Positions 1-8,723 of a DNA stretch of 64,000 nucleotides are shown here, in pieces; the stretch's first letter is position 1; every line of letters begins with the position of its first letter. Made by a program: the position numbers and the translations under genes. The stretch is from Kumtagia ephedrae (GTDB lineage: Bacteria > Pseudomonadota > Alphaproteobacteria > Rhizobiales > Rhizobiaceae). The notes below the pieces were generated by a model, which saw only the letters and a list, made by a program, of their open reading frames with translations, had not been told where the DNA came from and did not search any database. The DNA is taken from the NCBI RefSeq assembly GCF_003012745.1, contig NZ_PXYK01000019.1, positions 62,001 through 126,000 of the forward strand, in the 5' to 3' direction.

Positions 1-783
1 CGCCGCGCCGTCGACGACGATTTCCTTCGCACCTCGCCGCAGAGCGCCGGCGAAGGGTAAGAAGTTCATCGGCGGCGAGCCGATGAAGTCGGCGACAAAC
101 ATTGTGGCCGGGCGATCGTAGATCTCGCGGGGGCTGCCGAACTGCTCGATGACGCCGTGGTTCATCACCGCGATCTTGTCGGCCATGGCCATGGCCTCCA
201 ACTGGTCGTGGGTGACGTAGACCGTGGTGGCGCGGATGCGGTTGTGCAGCTCGCGCAGCTCATGGACCATCAGGTCGCGGAACTCGGTGTCGAGCGTGCC
301 GAGCGGCTCGTCCATGAGAAAACATTTGGGCCGGCGCACGATGGCGCGGCCGAGCGCCACGCGCTGGCGGTCGCCGCCGGCGAGGCCCGACACCGGCCGG
401 TCGAGCAGATGGTCGATCCTGAGCAGCCTTGCCGTCTCCTCGACGCGCTGGCGGATCCCGGCGCGCGGCATGCCCTGGGCGAGCAGCGGGAAGCCTATGT
501 TTTTCCTGACGTTCATGTGTGGATAGAGGGCGAAGAGCTGGAACACGAAGGCGATGTCGCGCTCGCGGGCGCGCTTCTGCGACACGTCCTCGCCGCCGAG
601 CAGGATTTTTCCGCTGCTGGGCAGCTCCAGCCCGGCGATCATGCGCAGCGTCGTCGTCTTGCCGCAGCCAGACGGGCCGAGCATGACGAAGAACTCGCCG
701 TCCTCGACGACGAAATTGGAGTTCTGGACGGCGGTGAAGCTGCCGAACTCCTTCCTGAGATTTTCGACGCGGATCTCGGCCAC
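1..783 (-). CDS. Sugar ABC transporter ATPase (UgpC/MalK type), C-terminus outside window
   Basis: Cytoplasmic ATPase that powers the carbohydrate importer encoded to its right. The 261 visible residues hold Walker A (GPSGCGKTT, about residues 37-45), a Q-loop (FQLFALYPHM), Walker B (CFLMDEP) and the H-loop (VTHDQ). The signature is LAGGDRQ instead of LSGGQ, a departure in an otherwise ordinary subunit. The GTG start at 783 lies 4 bp after the stop of the upstream small membrane gene, so translation is probably coupled. The C-terminal regulatory OB-fold typical of MalK-like ATPases is beginning (MNFLPF) when the gene runs off the left edge. The family is clear and the substrate is unknown. 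Confidence 0.93.
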   Translation of the reverse strand, partial: MAEIRVENLRKEFGSFTAVQNSNFVVEDGEFFVMLGPSGCGKTTTLRMIAGLELPSSGKILLGGEDVSQKRARERDIAFVFQLFALYPHMNVRKNIGFPLLAQGMPRAGIRQRVEETARLLRIDHLLDRPVSGLAGGDRQRVALGRAIVRRPKCFLMDEPLGTLDTEFRDLMVHELRELHNRIRATTVYVTHDQLEAMAMADKIAVMNHGVIEQFGSPREIYDRPATMFVADFIGSPPMNFLPFAGALRRGAKEIVVDGAA

Positions 784-787
784 CGCC

Positions 788-991
788 CTACTCCGGAAAC
801 TTCGAGACGACGATGAACATCAGCGTGCCGAAAAGCATGGTGACGAAGGACCAGGTGTAGAGCGCCAGCGCGAAGGGCTGGAACAGCATCAGGAAGCCGA
901 TGCCGATGACGGCGGTGGCGAGGTTTTCCATCGGTCCGCGGCGGAGGATGGAGGGCCAGGCGGAGCGGCGTTTGGCGGGCGCGGCAGTCAT
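788..991 (-). CDS. Small two-TM membrane protein in sugar ABC operon
   Basis: A 67-residue protein with a basic N-terminus and two hydrophobic stretches (about residues 23-40 and 43-62), predicted as a two-pass inner-membrane protein. GGAGG lies about 8 bp before the ATG, and the stop is 4 bp from the ATPase start. Its place between the permease and ATPase genes suggests an accessory subunit of the importer. Small membrane proteins occur in comparable positions in some rhizobial sugar and glycerol ABC operons, but I do not recognise a named family. Confidence 0.7.
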   Translation of the reverse strand: MTAAPAKRRSAWPSILRRGPMENLATAVIGIGFLMLFQPFALALYTWSFVTMLFGTLMFIVVSKFPE

Positions 992-1020
992 GCGCAGCCT
1001 CCATCATCGAGGCCTTCCGT

Positions 1021-1114
1021 ACCCCCACCCCTTACCCCTGCCCTCAAGGGGGAGGGGGTCGTCGACGCCTCAGAAACCCCCTCCCCCTTGAGGGAAGGGG
1101 TAAGGGGTGGGGGT
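1021..1114. repeat. GC-rich palindromic intergenic repeat, family 1 (copy A)
   Basis: Nearly perfect inverted repeat between the second permease gene and the small membrane gene. The left arm begins acccccaccccttacccct and the right arm ends with its complement; short arm-internal CTCAAGGGGGAGGGGG-type blocks are also shared. Related copies lie at 49179-49460 and 57732-57872. It could fold in mRNA inside the ABC operon and reduce expression of the downstream genes. Confidence 0.85.
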
Positions 1115-1139
1115 GCGACGCGTGAAAACACCGGAGAAC

Positions 1140-2087
1140 TCATTTCCGCACCGCCCCGAAGGTTATTCCGCGCAGCAGCTGCTTGCGCAGCAGGATGGTG
1201 AACACCAGGATCGGCACGAGGAAGATCGTCGTGCCGGCGGCCACCGCCGGCCAGTCCTGCCCGCCCTCGCCGATGATGGTGGGGATGAAGGGCGGCGCGG
1301 TCTGCGCGGTGCCGGAGGTGAGCAGGGCGGCGAAGGCGTATTCGTTCCAGGCAAAGATCAGGCAGAAGATGGCGGTGGCGGCGATGCCGGTGGTAGCCTG
1401 CGGCAGCACCACGCGCCAGAAGGCCTGCAGCCGCGTGTAGCCGTCGATCATCGCGGCCTCCTCGTATTCGCGCGGGATCTCGTCGATGAAGCCTTTCAGC
1501 AGCCACACCGCGAGCGAGACGTTGACGGCGGTGTAGAGCAGGATCATGCCGAGCGCGGTGTCGGAAAGCCCGATCTCGCGGTACATCAGGTAGATCGGAA
1601 TGGCGACGGCGATGGGCGGCATGAAACGCGTCGACAGGATGAAGAACAAGAGGTCGTCGGCCAGGGGCACCTTGAAGCGCGAGAAGCCGTAGGCGGCAAG
1701 CGTGCCGAGGAACACGGCGAGGAATGTCGAGCCGAAGGCGATGACGATCGAGTTCAGGAAGCGCGGCAGGAAGTTGGACGGGCCGGCGATCACCATGTTG
1801 CGCTTGCGCGTGGTCTCGTCGCAGAACGACGTCGCCGGCGGCAGCGCGTTGATGTACTCCGCCGTCTGGCGGGTGCGGGTCGTGAACAGGTTGCAATAGC
1901 CCTCGATGGACGGCGTGAAGACGATTTTCGGGGGATAGGCGATCGAATCCGGCGGCGTCTTGAAGCTGGTGGCGAAGATCCAGAACAGCGGGATCATCGA
2001 CACCACCGCGTAGACGATCACCAGCGTGGCGGCGACGCGCTTCGACGTCGTGCTCGGCTCGACGACGGAATGGGCGGCGGCGCTCAT
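1140..2087 (-). CDS. Carbohydrate ABC transporter permease (MalG type)
   Basis: A 315-residue inner-membrane subunit of the importer. After a short Ser/Thr-rich N-terminus, TM1 (VIVYAVVSMIPLFWIFATSF) is followed by a periplasmic loop and the remaining helices. The BPD_transp_1 coupling loop reads EEAAMIDGYTRLQAFWRVVLP, matching the EAA motif that contacts the ATPase. The chosen ATG at 2087 overlaps the stop of the other permease (ATGA, 2084-2087). The frame stays open further upstream, but that part only mirrors the neighbouring permease out of frame. The periplasmic loop is somewhat long, with two cysteines. Confidence 0.93.
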   Translation of the reverse strand: MSAAAHSVVEPSTTSKRVAATLVIVYAVVSMIPLFWIFATSFKTPPDSIAYPPKIVFTPSIEGYCNLFTTRTRQTAEYINALPPATSFCDETTRKRNMVIAGPSNFLPRFLNSIVIAFGSTFLAVFLGTLAAYGFSRFKVPLADDLLFFILSTRFMPPIAVAIPIYLMYREIGLSDTALGMILLYTAVNVSLAVWLLKGFIDEIPREYEEAAMIDGYTRLQAFWRVVLPQATTGIAATAIFCLIFAWNEYAFAALLTSGTAQTAPPFIPTIIGEGGQDWPAVAAGTTIFLVPILVFTILLRKQLLRGITFGAVRK

Positions 2088-3082
2088 CGGCTCTTCACCC
2101 GGTTCAGGACCTTCACATAGATGTTGGCCAGCCCGAAGACGGCGACGAACAGGATGATGGCGAAGGCGGAGGAGAAGCCGGTGCGCCATTTCTCGAAGGC
2201 TTCGCGCTTCAGCGTGATCGAGGCGACCTCGGTGGTCGAGCCCGGCCCGCCGCCGGTCAACAGGTTCACCATGTCGAACATCTTGAAGTTCTCGATGCCG
2301 CGGAAGAGCACGGCGAGCATGATGAAGGGCAGCGCCATCGGCAGGGTGATCGACCAGAACTGCCGCCAGTTCGAGGCGCGGTCGACCTCCGCCGCCTCGT
2401 AGATGTAGTCCGGAATGGAGCGCAGGCCGGCCAGGCAGATAAGCATGACGTAGGGCGTCCACATCCAGGTGTCGACGATGACGATCGCCCAGGGCGCCAG
2501 CGTCACGTTGGACAGCATCAGGATCTCGGTGGGCGGAATGCCGGTGAAGAACGACACGATATAGGCGAACAGCCCGATCTGCGGTTCGTAGAGGAAGCGC
2601 CAGAAATTGCCGACGACGGCCGGCGACAGCATCATCGGCACGAGGATGATGGTGGTCCAGACGGCGTGGCCGCGGAATTTCCGGTCGATCAGATAGGCCA
2701 GCGTGAAGCCGATCAGCGTCTGCAGCACGATCGTCCAGAGGACGAAATGCGCCGTCGTCTGCATCGCCATCCAGGTGTCGCTGTCGGTCAGGATGCGCGC
2801 GTAGTTGGAGAGGCCGATATCCTTCACCGCCTCGTTCGGGCGGTTGGCGCGGTAGTTCGTGAAGGAGAGCCGGATCGTCCAGATCAGCGGAAAGATGTTG
2901 ATGGCGAGCAGCAGCAGGATGGTCGGCGCGATGAATATCCAGGCGACCATCCGGTCGGAGAGGCCGCGGACCGTCGTGGCCAGCGGCTCCGGCGTCGCCC
3001 GGGCGGCTGCCTCCATCGTCCGATCCAGTAGGGAGGGGTGAGTGTCCGTCACGACGGGCCTTCTGCCGGTCAGGTCTTGCAT
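2084..3082 (-). CDS. Carbohydrate ABC transporter permease (MalF type)
   Basis: A 332-residue permease that pairs with the MalG-type subunit downstream. It has about six TM segments, the first being WIFIAPTILLLLAINIFPLI, and an EAA loop (YIYEAAEVDRASNWRQFWSI). The ATG at 3082 is preferred because a GGAG lies about 10 bp upstream. An in-frame ATG at 3109 lacks a ribosome site and sits inside the stem-loop that separates this gene from the binding-protein gene. It overlaps the next permease by 4 bp. Confidence 0.92.
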   Translation of the reverse strand: MQDLTGRRPVVTDTHPSLLDRTMEAAARATPEPLATTVRGLSDRMVAWIFIAPTILLLLAINIFPLIWTIRLSFTNYRANRPNEAVKDIGLSNYARILTDSDTWMAMQTTAHFVLWTIVLQTLIGFTLAYLIDRKFRGHAVWTTIILVPMMLSPAVVGNFWRFLYEPQIGLFAYIVSFFTGIPPTEILMLSNVTLAPWAIVIVDTWMWTPYVMLICLAGLRSIPDYIYEAAEVDRASNWRQFWSITLPMALPFIMLAVLFRGIENFKMFDMVNLLTGGGPGSTTEVASITLKREAFEKWRTGFSSAFAIILFVAVFGLANIYVKVLNRVKSR

Positions 3083-3093
3083 GATTGGCGGTC

Positions 3094-3130
3094 TCCGTCC
3101 CGCGCCCATGCTAACACGGCGCGGGACGGA
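3094..3130 (-). promoter_or_regulatory. Stem-loop between binding-protein and permease genes
   Basis: A perfect 12-bp inverted repeat (TCCGTCCCGCGC, 3094-3105; complement 3119-3130) with a 13-nt loop lies between the binding-protein stop and the first permease start. No T-run follows it on the minus strand. Such hairpins in ABC operons commonly stabilise the upstream message and reduce expression of the membrane subunits. That role is inferred here. Confidence 0.75.
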
Positions 3131-3147
3131 CTTGGGAGGACGAGGAC

Positions 3148-4479
3148 CTACATCTTGCCGTCGTCTTCGAAGACTTCGGTCCAGTCCTTAACCAGCCCGT
3201 CGAGCGCTTCCTTGGCCGTGCCCTGGCCGGCGACGACGTAGTCGTGGAAGCGCTTCTGCGAGGCCTGCAGCAGCGAGGCGTAGCTCGGCTCGGCCCAGAA
3301 ATCCTTCACGATGGCCATCGAGTCCAGGAAGGTCTTCGCATAGGGCTGGCTGTCGGGGAACTTCGGATCCTCGACCACCGCCTTGAGGCAGGAGAAGCCG
3401 CCGAGCGACCACCATTTGGCCTGCACGTCCTTGTCGGCGAACCATTTGATGTATTTCAGCGCCGATTCCTGCTTGTCGGAATAGGACACCACCGAAATGC
3501 CCTGGCCGCCGAGCTGGGCGAACTGCTCACCGTCCGGGCCGGCCGGATTGGCGAAGAAGCCGACCTTGTCGCCGCCCACCGCCTCGTCCTTCTGCAGGCC
3601 GGGCCAGGTGAAGGCGAAGTTCATGTGCATGGCCACCTGGCCGGATTTGAAGGCGTCGACGCCTTCGCCCATGTAGCTGTTGGAGGCGCCGGGCGGCGTG
3701 CAGCAGTCGTAGAGCGCCTTGTAGAACTCCAGCCCCTTCACCGACTTGTCGGAGTTGACGAAGCCTTCCATCTCATAGGGCTTGTCGGGGTTCTCGTATT
3801 TGAAGCCGAAGGAATAGAGCACGTCCATGACGCCCATAGTGACGCCCTCGGAGCCGCGCTCGGTGTAGATCGAGGCGCCGTAGACCTTCTTGCCGTCGAT
3901 CTCGCGGTTCTGGAAGAACTCCGCCACCTGCTTCAGCTGCTCGAAGGTTTTTGGCGCGTCGAGGTCCCAGCCATACTTCTCCTTGAACTCCTTCTGCAGC
4001 TCAGGCTTGGTGAACCAGTCCTTGCGGTAGGTCCAGCCGACCACGTCGCCCATCGCCGGCAGCGCCCAGTAGTTCGGCGTATTCTTCGGCCATTGCGAAT
4101 AGCCGACGACGGTGGCGTCGACGAAGTCGCTCATCTTGATCCCTTCCTTGTCGAAGAAATCGTTGAGCTTGACGTAATGGCCGTTCTCGGCCGAGCCGCC
4201 GATCCACTGGCTGTCGCCGATGATCAGGTCGCACAGCTTGCCCTTGGAGTTGAGCTCGTTGAGGAAGCGGTCTGCATAGTTCGTCCACGGCACGAACTCG
4301 AACTTCATGCCGATGCCGGTCTGCGCGGTAAAATCCTTCGACAGTTCGACCAGCGCGTTTGCCGGGTCCCACGCCGCCCAGCAGAGCGTCAGGTCCTCGG
4401 CCTGCGAAACGCCCGTCATGGCCGTCGTGGCCGCCAGCGCGGCCGCCATTCCCAATGTCACCTTCAATGCCGATTTCAT
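3148..4479 (-). CDS. Extracellular sugar-binding protein (SBP family 1)
   Basis: A 443-residue periplasmic binding protein, first gene of the importer operon. It has a Sec signal peptide (hydrophobic to about residue 22, cleavage near VSQA-ED), then a family 1 solute-binding fold (LTLCWAAWDPANALVELSKD at the mature N-terminus; later GEGVDAFKSGQVAMHMNFAF and an aromatic-rich C-terminal lobe typical of sugar contacts). GGGAGG lies 7 bp before the ATG. The specificity cannot be read from sequence; the sequence suits an oligosaccharide, polyol or glycoside. Confidence 0.93.
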   Translation of the reverse strand: MKSALKVTLGMAAALAATTAMTGVSQAEDLTLCWAAWDPANALVELSKDFTAQTGIGMKFEFVPWTNYADRFLNELNSKGKLCDLIIGDSQWIGGSAENGHYVKLNDFFDKEGIKMSDFVDATVVGYSQWPKNTPNYWALPAMGDVVGWTYRKDWFTKPELQKEFKEKYGWDLDAPKTFEQLKQVAEFFQNREIDGKKVYGASIYTERGSEGVTMGVMDVLYSFGFKYENPDKPYEMEGFVNSDKSVKGLEFYKALYDCCTPPGASNSYMGEGVDAFKSGQVAMHMNFAFTWPGLQKDEAVGGDKVGFFANPAGPDGEQFAQLGGQGISVVSYSDKQESALKYIKWFADKDVQAKWWSLGGFSCLKAVVEDPKFPDSQPYAKTFLDSMAIVKDFWAEPSYASLLQASQKRFHDYVVAGQGTAKEALDGLVKDWTEVFEDDGKM

Positions 4480-4586
4480 TGCCTACCTCCCATTTGCGAA
4501 AACGTCCGGCGACGGTTCTGAGCCCGGCTGCGCGGCGCGGGGCCGGACCGTCGCACGCTGCCCCTCCCGCGCCGGCCTTGTTCAGT

Positions 4587-4782
4587 AATTTGTTTAGTGA
4601 TGCAGGAATTACTAAACATCGCAAGGGGAAAAGCATGCTGCGGCGCAGCATGTTTTTTGCGCGGAGATGGCAAATTCCGTCAGACATCGTGACCTTTTCC
4701 GCGACATGCCGTTGATTATCGGCAGAAATTTGCAGATCGACCTGTCTGCCGGCCGCGAAGCAGTCGAACCAGAAAACTAAAC
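4587..4782. promoter_or_regulatory. Candidate operator half-sites upstream of sugar ABC operon
   Basis: The 376-bp gap 4480-4855 holds no gene. It carries AATTTGTTTAGT at 4587-4598, an inverted ACTAAAC at 4611-4617 (arms 12 bp apart), and ACTAAACAAATC at 4776-4787, which matches the complement of the first site at 11 of 12 positions. TTTAGTTT-like half-sites are known for ROK/XylR-type repressors, so a sugar-responsive repressor is a reasonable guess. No regulator gene is in the window. Confidence 0.5.
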
Positions 4783-4855
4783 AAATCGAATGTGGTGAGC
4801 AGCCCGCCCCGAGCAGCGCGAGGCATTGAAACGGGTCAATCCGCCAACGGGCGCG

Positions 4856-6226
4856 TCACCCCTTCTTGTTCGTCTCGTCATAGGCCTCGGCGAAATAGCC
4901 GAAGAACACGTCCAGCATGCCGTTGTCGTGCGGGCCGGATTTCTGCTCCCAGCGCTCGACGAAGAGCTCCCAGGAGCGGCTCTTCCTAGACGAAAAGGCC
5001 GAGTTGCCGACCTTGGCCGAGATGGTGTCGGGCGACAGCTCGTCGAGAAGCCGGTCAAGCGCCTTCTGCATGGCCGCATAGGTGGCGAGCTCGTGCCGCT
5101 TGAGGTCGGCGAAGCCGGCTTCCAGGCTGGCCCTGGCACCGAGAAAGCCCGGCCGCCGGCGCGAGAACATCACGTCGATCGCCTCGGCTGCCGTCGGTAT
5201 GAACTTCAGCGGATTGTTGTCTGCCGCGCCGATCATGGTGCGGCTGGCGCTCTTGGTCATCGCCTTGGCGGCGGCGCGGGCGCGCAGCAGCTGCGCGAGC
5301 TGCTCGGTGGCGACGCGCAGGAATTCGCCGACCTCCTGGCCGATCTCGGCGGGGTCGCGCCCGGCGAAGGTGTCGGGCGTCACGCCGGCGCCGGCAGCCA
5401 GCCCCTGCAGGAAGCGGGCAAAGGCCTGCTGATCGCCTGCCGGCACCGGGCCGGGCGGCTGCGGAAAGGCTTGCGGCGGGAACGGCGCCGCCGAGGCGGA
5501 TGCCGCCGCCGGCTGACCCGGCGCGAAGGATTCGCCGGCCGCCGGCTGCGGCTTTGCGCGCGCCGGTGCCGGATCGGTCGGAGCCGGCTGGAAAACCGGC
5601 GCCGGGTGGGACGGGGCCGGTTCAGGCTGCGACCTGGCAGCGGGGGCAAAGGGCGGCGCCGGCTGTGGCAATCCCGCGTCGGCGGCATAAGGATCGGGGC
5701 GGGCAGGCTGCGACGGGGCCCCCGGGAAGGCGATGAACTGCTGCGAGAAATCGGCGTCGCGACGCCGGCCGGCCGGCCGGGCGATCAACTCGCGCCGGTC
5801 GATCGGCGGCGGGGCCGGCTCGCCGGCCCCCCAGATGTCGTCGGACGGTGTCGAGAAGTCCTGCCGCGCCTGCTGGAACGGATCCTCCGCCGCACCGGCC
5901 GATGCCTGCTCGTCCTCGACCTCGACGCGGATGACATAGTGGCCGATCGCCAGCCGGTCGCCGCTCGCCAGCCGGTGCGGGCTCTTCATCCTGGCCGTCG
6001 AGCCGTTGAGAAAGGTGCCGTTGCGCGACACGTCGTAGAGCCAGTAGCCGCCCTTCTCGAAGCGGACGTCGCAATGCAGGCCGGAGATGTGGCGGCCCGG
6101 GTCAGGCAAGGTCCAGTCGAGATGCTGCTGGCGGCCGATCTCGAAACCGCGGTTGCGCGCCTGGAAGCGGATCGGGCCGCCATCGGGAAGGGAATCGACG
6201 CTGTCGATCGTGAGCGTGATCGTCAT
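4856..6226 (-). CDS. tagH: T6SS FHA-domain protein TagH/Fha
   Basis: A 456-residue cytoplasmic phosphothreonine-binding protein of the T6SS control pathway. An N-terminal FHA domain (about residues 20-105) shows FEIGRQ, HISGLHCDV and NGTFLNG, the conserved GR/SxxH/NG pattern. A Pro/Ala-rich linker follows (about 130-290), then the C-terminal TagH domain (about 300-456). In systems with PpkA and PppA, phosphorylated Fha promotes assembly of the apparatus. Both enzymes are encoded in this island (28323-31353). It lies last in the vgrG-led minus-strand group, 134 bp after the preceding gene. Confidence 0.92.
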   Translation of the reverse strand: MTITLTIDSVDSLPDGGPIRFQARNRGFEIGRQQHLDWTLPDPGRHISGLHCDVRFEKGGYWLYDVSRNGTFLNGSTARMKSPHRLASGDRLAIGHYVIRVEVEDEQASAGAAEDPFQQARQDFSTPSDDIWGAGEPAPPPIDRRELIARPAGRRRDADFSQQFIAFPGAPSQPARPDPYAADAGLPQPAPPFAPAARSQPEPAPSHPAPVFQPAPTDPAPARAKPQPAAGESFAPGQPAAASASAAPFPPQAFPQPPGPVPAGDQQAFARFLQGLAAGAGVTPDTFAGRDPAEIGQEVGEFLRVATEQLAQLLRARAAAKAMTKSASRTMIGAADNNPLKFIPTAAEAIDVMFSRRRPGFLGARASLEAGFADLKRHELATYAAMQKALDRLLDELSPDTISAKVGNSAFSSRKSRSWELFVERWEQKSGPHDNGMLDVFFGYFAEAYDETNKKG

Positions 6227-6360
6227 CAGACCGCTGCAACCGCCTCCATTCCGCGCCGCACGCCGCGCGGGAGCTTACCGGGCGAGGCGTCGGCTGCGCA
6301 ACAGCTTAGCGCGCAGGCGCGATCTTAGCGGATAGAGCCGGAGCGTGGCAGCCTCCGCCC

Positions 6361-6909
6361 TCAACTTTCCGTCATCTGGATGCCCATGGAGACGCAGGCC
6401 GACAGCACGGCGGCGCGCTGCTTGAGCGGCACGCGGGCGACCGCGCTGAGCACGGCGGCGTTCACCGCGCGCGCCGTCAGATGCGGCGGCGGCACCACCG
6501 GCGCCATGCCGGCCGGCGCCATCGAGCCGCCGCTCCAGCCGGCGGCGAGCGCGATCCAGGCGCCGGGCGTCTTCACCGGCGACGCCATGCCGGCATCGAG
6601 CGCGGCGTAGCGGCGCTCCTCCTCGGGCTCGCGCACCCACTCCTCGGCGGCCGTCAGCAGGTCGCGGTCCCTGGTCGCCAGGCCCTCCGGCAGGTTGACC
6701 AGGCATTGGTGCCCCCACCACACCGCCACCCGACGCGGCAGCAGATAGGCGCAGAAGGTGATCGCGTCCTCCGGCGTCGGGCTCGATACCAGGGCGCGCA
6801 GATAGTCTAGCGACGGCCGGTCGGCCGGCTCCGCCGTCATGTCCTCGGAGGCGGTCGGGAAGGTCTCGAAGAGTTCCTTCGCCGTGTTGAACCGAAGTCG
6901 GTTGCTCAT
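6361..6909 (-). CDS. Uncharacterised T6SS-locus protein (DUF6931-like)
   Basis: A 182-residue soluble protein without a signal peptide, 14 bp downstream of vgrG. It is largely helical, Ala-rich and tryptophan-containing (AVWWGHQC, EEWVREPEEERRYAALDAGM). The middle part resembles small proteins found beside vgrG and fha in alphaproteobacterial T6SS loci (DUF6931 as I recall, unverified). Position suggests an adaptor or chaperone that acts with VgrG, but nothing in the sequence proves this. Confidence 0.65.
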   Translation of the reverse strand: MSNRLRFNTAKELFETFPTASEDMTAEPADRPSLDYLRALVSSPTPEDAITFCAYLLPRRVAVWWGHQCLVNLPEGLATRDRDLLTAAEEWVREPEEERRYAALDAGMASPVKTPGAWIALAAGWSGGSMAPAGMAPVVPPPHLTARAVNAAVLSAVARVPLKQRAAVLSACVSMGIQMTES

Positions 6910-6923
6910 CGCTCTCGTCCGGC

Positions 6924-8723
6924 TCAGTTGATCTTCACGATGGTGCCATTGATGATCATCATGGCGCCGGCGTCGTGCTGCGACAGGAGCTTGGAATCGG
7001 TCTTGAACTGCATGGTGGTGCTGATCTCGACATTGGGGGATTCGATCTTGATCGACATCGGGTCCATCGTGATCGTGCTCTTGCCGCAGGTGATAGTGAT
7101 CTTGGCCCCCGCCTTGATCAGCAGCTCGTTGGTCACGTCGAGCGTGTCGTTGTTCTTGACCTTGGTCTTGCGGTCGTTCTTGACCAGCCGCCGCTCGTCA
7201 TTGCCGACGGTGGAATCGAGATCCTTCTGGGCATGGAAGCGCACCAGCTCCGAACCCTTGGAATCGTCCATGACGAACTCGTTGTAGCCGCCACCGCCAG
7301 TGGTCGAATTGGTCTTCCAGCCGGCGATGTTCTTGGCGCCGGGCAAGCCGAAGGGCGGCATGTTCTCGCCATTGTAGACGCTGGCGACGACGATCGGCTG
7401 GTCGGGGTCGCCCTCGAGGAAGTCGACGATGACCTCGTGACCGACGCGCGGCGTGAAGATCGCTCCCCAGTTCTGGCCGGCCGACACCTGGGCGACGCGC
7501 ACGCGGCGCGACTGGTCGCCCTTGCGGTCCCAGTGGAAGCGCACGAGGATGCGGCCATACTTGTCGCAGTCGATCTCGCCCTCGCCCACCACCTTCGCCG
7601 TCTGCGGCCCGCGGATACAGGGCTTCGGCGAGGTCATGGCGGGCGCGAAGGGCTGATCGGCGCGCATGAATTCGTAGACGCCCGTGTAGACCTGGTCGCC
7701 GCCGCTGCCCGACCGGTAGGCCTGCCCGTCGAACCGGTGCGAGGCCATGAGCACGAGATATTGCTGGTTCTGCCCGTCGTCGGGATGGCCGGTGAGATCG
7801 ACCAGCGAGCCGGGATAGAGCGTGGCGCAATCGCCCTCGGCGTGAAAATGGCTGTCCTCGGCGCGCCGCATGTCGAGCTGCACCTGGGCGTAGTCCGTGC
7901 CGTCCGACTGGCTGACGTAACGCCCGGGAAAGACGAAGCTCTCGAGCTTGCCCTGCTCGTATCCGGCGTCGCCCGTCTTTTCCGCCTTCATGTTGGCCGA
8001 GGGCTTCTTGAAGTCGTAGTCGGTCATGGCGACCTTGCCGGTCGTGAACCTGCGCTCGGGGCGCCACAGCGACAGGTGCTCGGTGTCGCGGTTGTGCTGC
8101 GCGTCGATCGCGATGAAGGGGCGCGAGGCGCGCGGCACGGGCTTGTAGGCGGAGACGCTGTCGCCCATGACCAGCTTGTGGGCGCCGGCGGAATGGCGGA
8201 AATGATAGCTTATGCCGTGCTCCTCCATGAGCCGGCAGACGAAATCCATGTCGCTTTCGCAGTACTGCGCGCAATATTCGAGGGTCGGATAATTGCGCGA
8301 CAGCGCCGGCTGGAAATCGGCCAGGCCGCCATGCTCGCCGAATATGCGCTCGACGATCTGCGGCGCGGTCAGGTCGTGGAAGATCAGCGCGTTGACCCGC
8401 TTGGACAGCAGCCAGAGCCACGGCCGCAGGATCAACTCGTAACGATTGCCTTCGGCGCGCGTGCCGAGCCAGCGCGCCTCCGCCAGCATGCCGTCGAAGA
8501 TGCGCTCGCCGCCGTCCACCGTCCGCAGGGTGACCGTGCAATGCCGGGCGATCGCCTCGTCGAAGCCGAGGATCTTCTTGTCCGTGTTGATCGCCTCGAC
8601 GCGGAACTCGAACAGCTGGCTGAGCCTCTCGGTCGCCTCGAAGCCCGTCAGCAGCAGCCGATCCTTGCCGAGCGGCGTTTCGAGCCTGCCGATGCGCCGA
8701 TCTTGCGTATAGGGGCTAGCCAT
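6924..8723 (-). CDS. vgrG: T6SS spike protein VgrG (TssI)
   Basis: A 599-residue protein forming the trimeric spike at the tip of the Hcp tube. The N-terminal gp27-like part begins at RRIGRLETPLGKDRLLLTGF, a phage-baseplate/OB region is near GEIDCDKYGRILVRFHWDRK, and the C-terminus is a gp5-like beta-helix of short hydrophilic repeats ending in INGTIVKIN. No extra catalytic domain follows the helix, so this is a structural VgrG. The ATG at 8723 (GGGAG upstream) is preferred to an in-frame ATG 66 bp further upstream with no ribosome site. It leads the minus-strand group vgrG-6361-tagH. Confidence 0.95.
   Translation of the reverse strand: MASPYTQDRRIGRLETPLGKDRLLLTGFEATERLSQLFEFRVEAINTDKKILGFDEAIARHCTVTLRTVDGGERIFDGMLAEARWLGTRAEGNRYELILRPWLWLLSKRVNALIFHDLTAPQIVERIFGEHGGLADFQPALSRNYPTLEYCAQYCESDMDFVCRLMEEHGISYHFRHSAGAHKLVMGDSVSAYKPVPRASRPFIAIDAQHNRDTEHLSLWRPERRFTTGKVAMTDYDFKKPSANMKAEKTGDAGYEQGKLESFVFPGRYVSQSDGTDYAQVQLDMRRAEDSHFHAEGDCATLYPGSLVDLTGHPDDGQNQQYLVLMASHRFDGQAYRSGSGGDQVYTGVYEFMRADQPFAPAMTSPKPCIRGPQTAKVVGEGEIDCDKYGRILVRFHWDRKGDQSRRVRVAQVSAGQNWGAIFTPRVGHEVIVDFLEGDPDQPIVVASVYNGENMPPFGLPGAKNIAGWKTNSTTGGGGYNEFVMDDSKGSELVRFHAQKDLDSTVGNDERRLVKNDRKTKVKNNDTLDVTNELLIKAGAKITITCGKSTITMDPMSIKIESPNVEISTTMQFKTDSKLLSQHDAGAMMIINGTIVKIN

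Noticed and set aside
6924-7200. Effector domain at the VgrG C-terminus
   Set aside because: The C-terminal residues are short beta-helix repeats with no catalytic motif.
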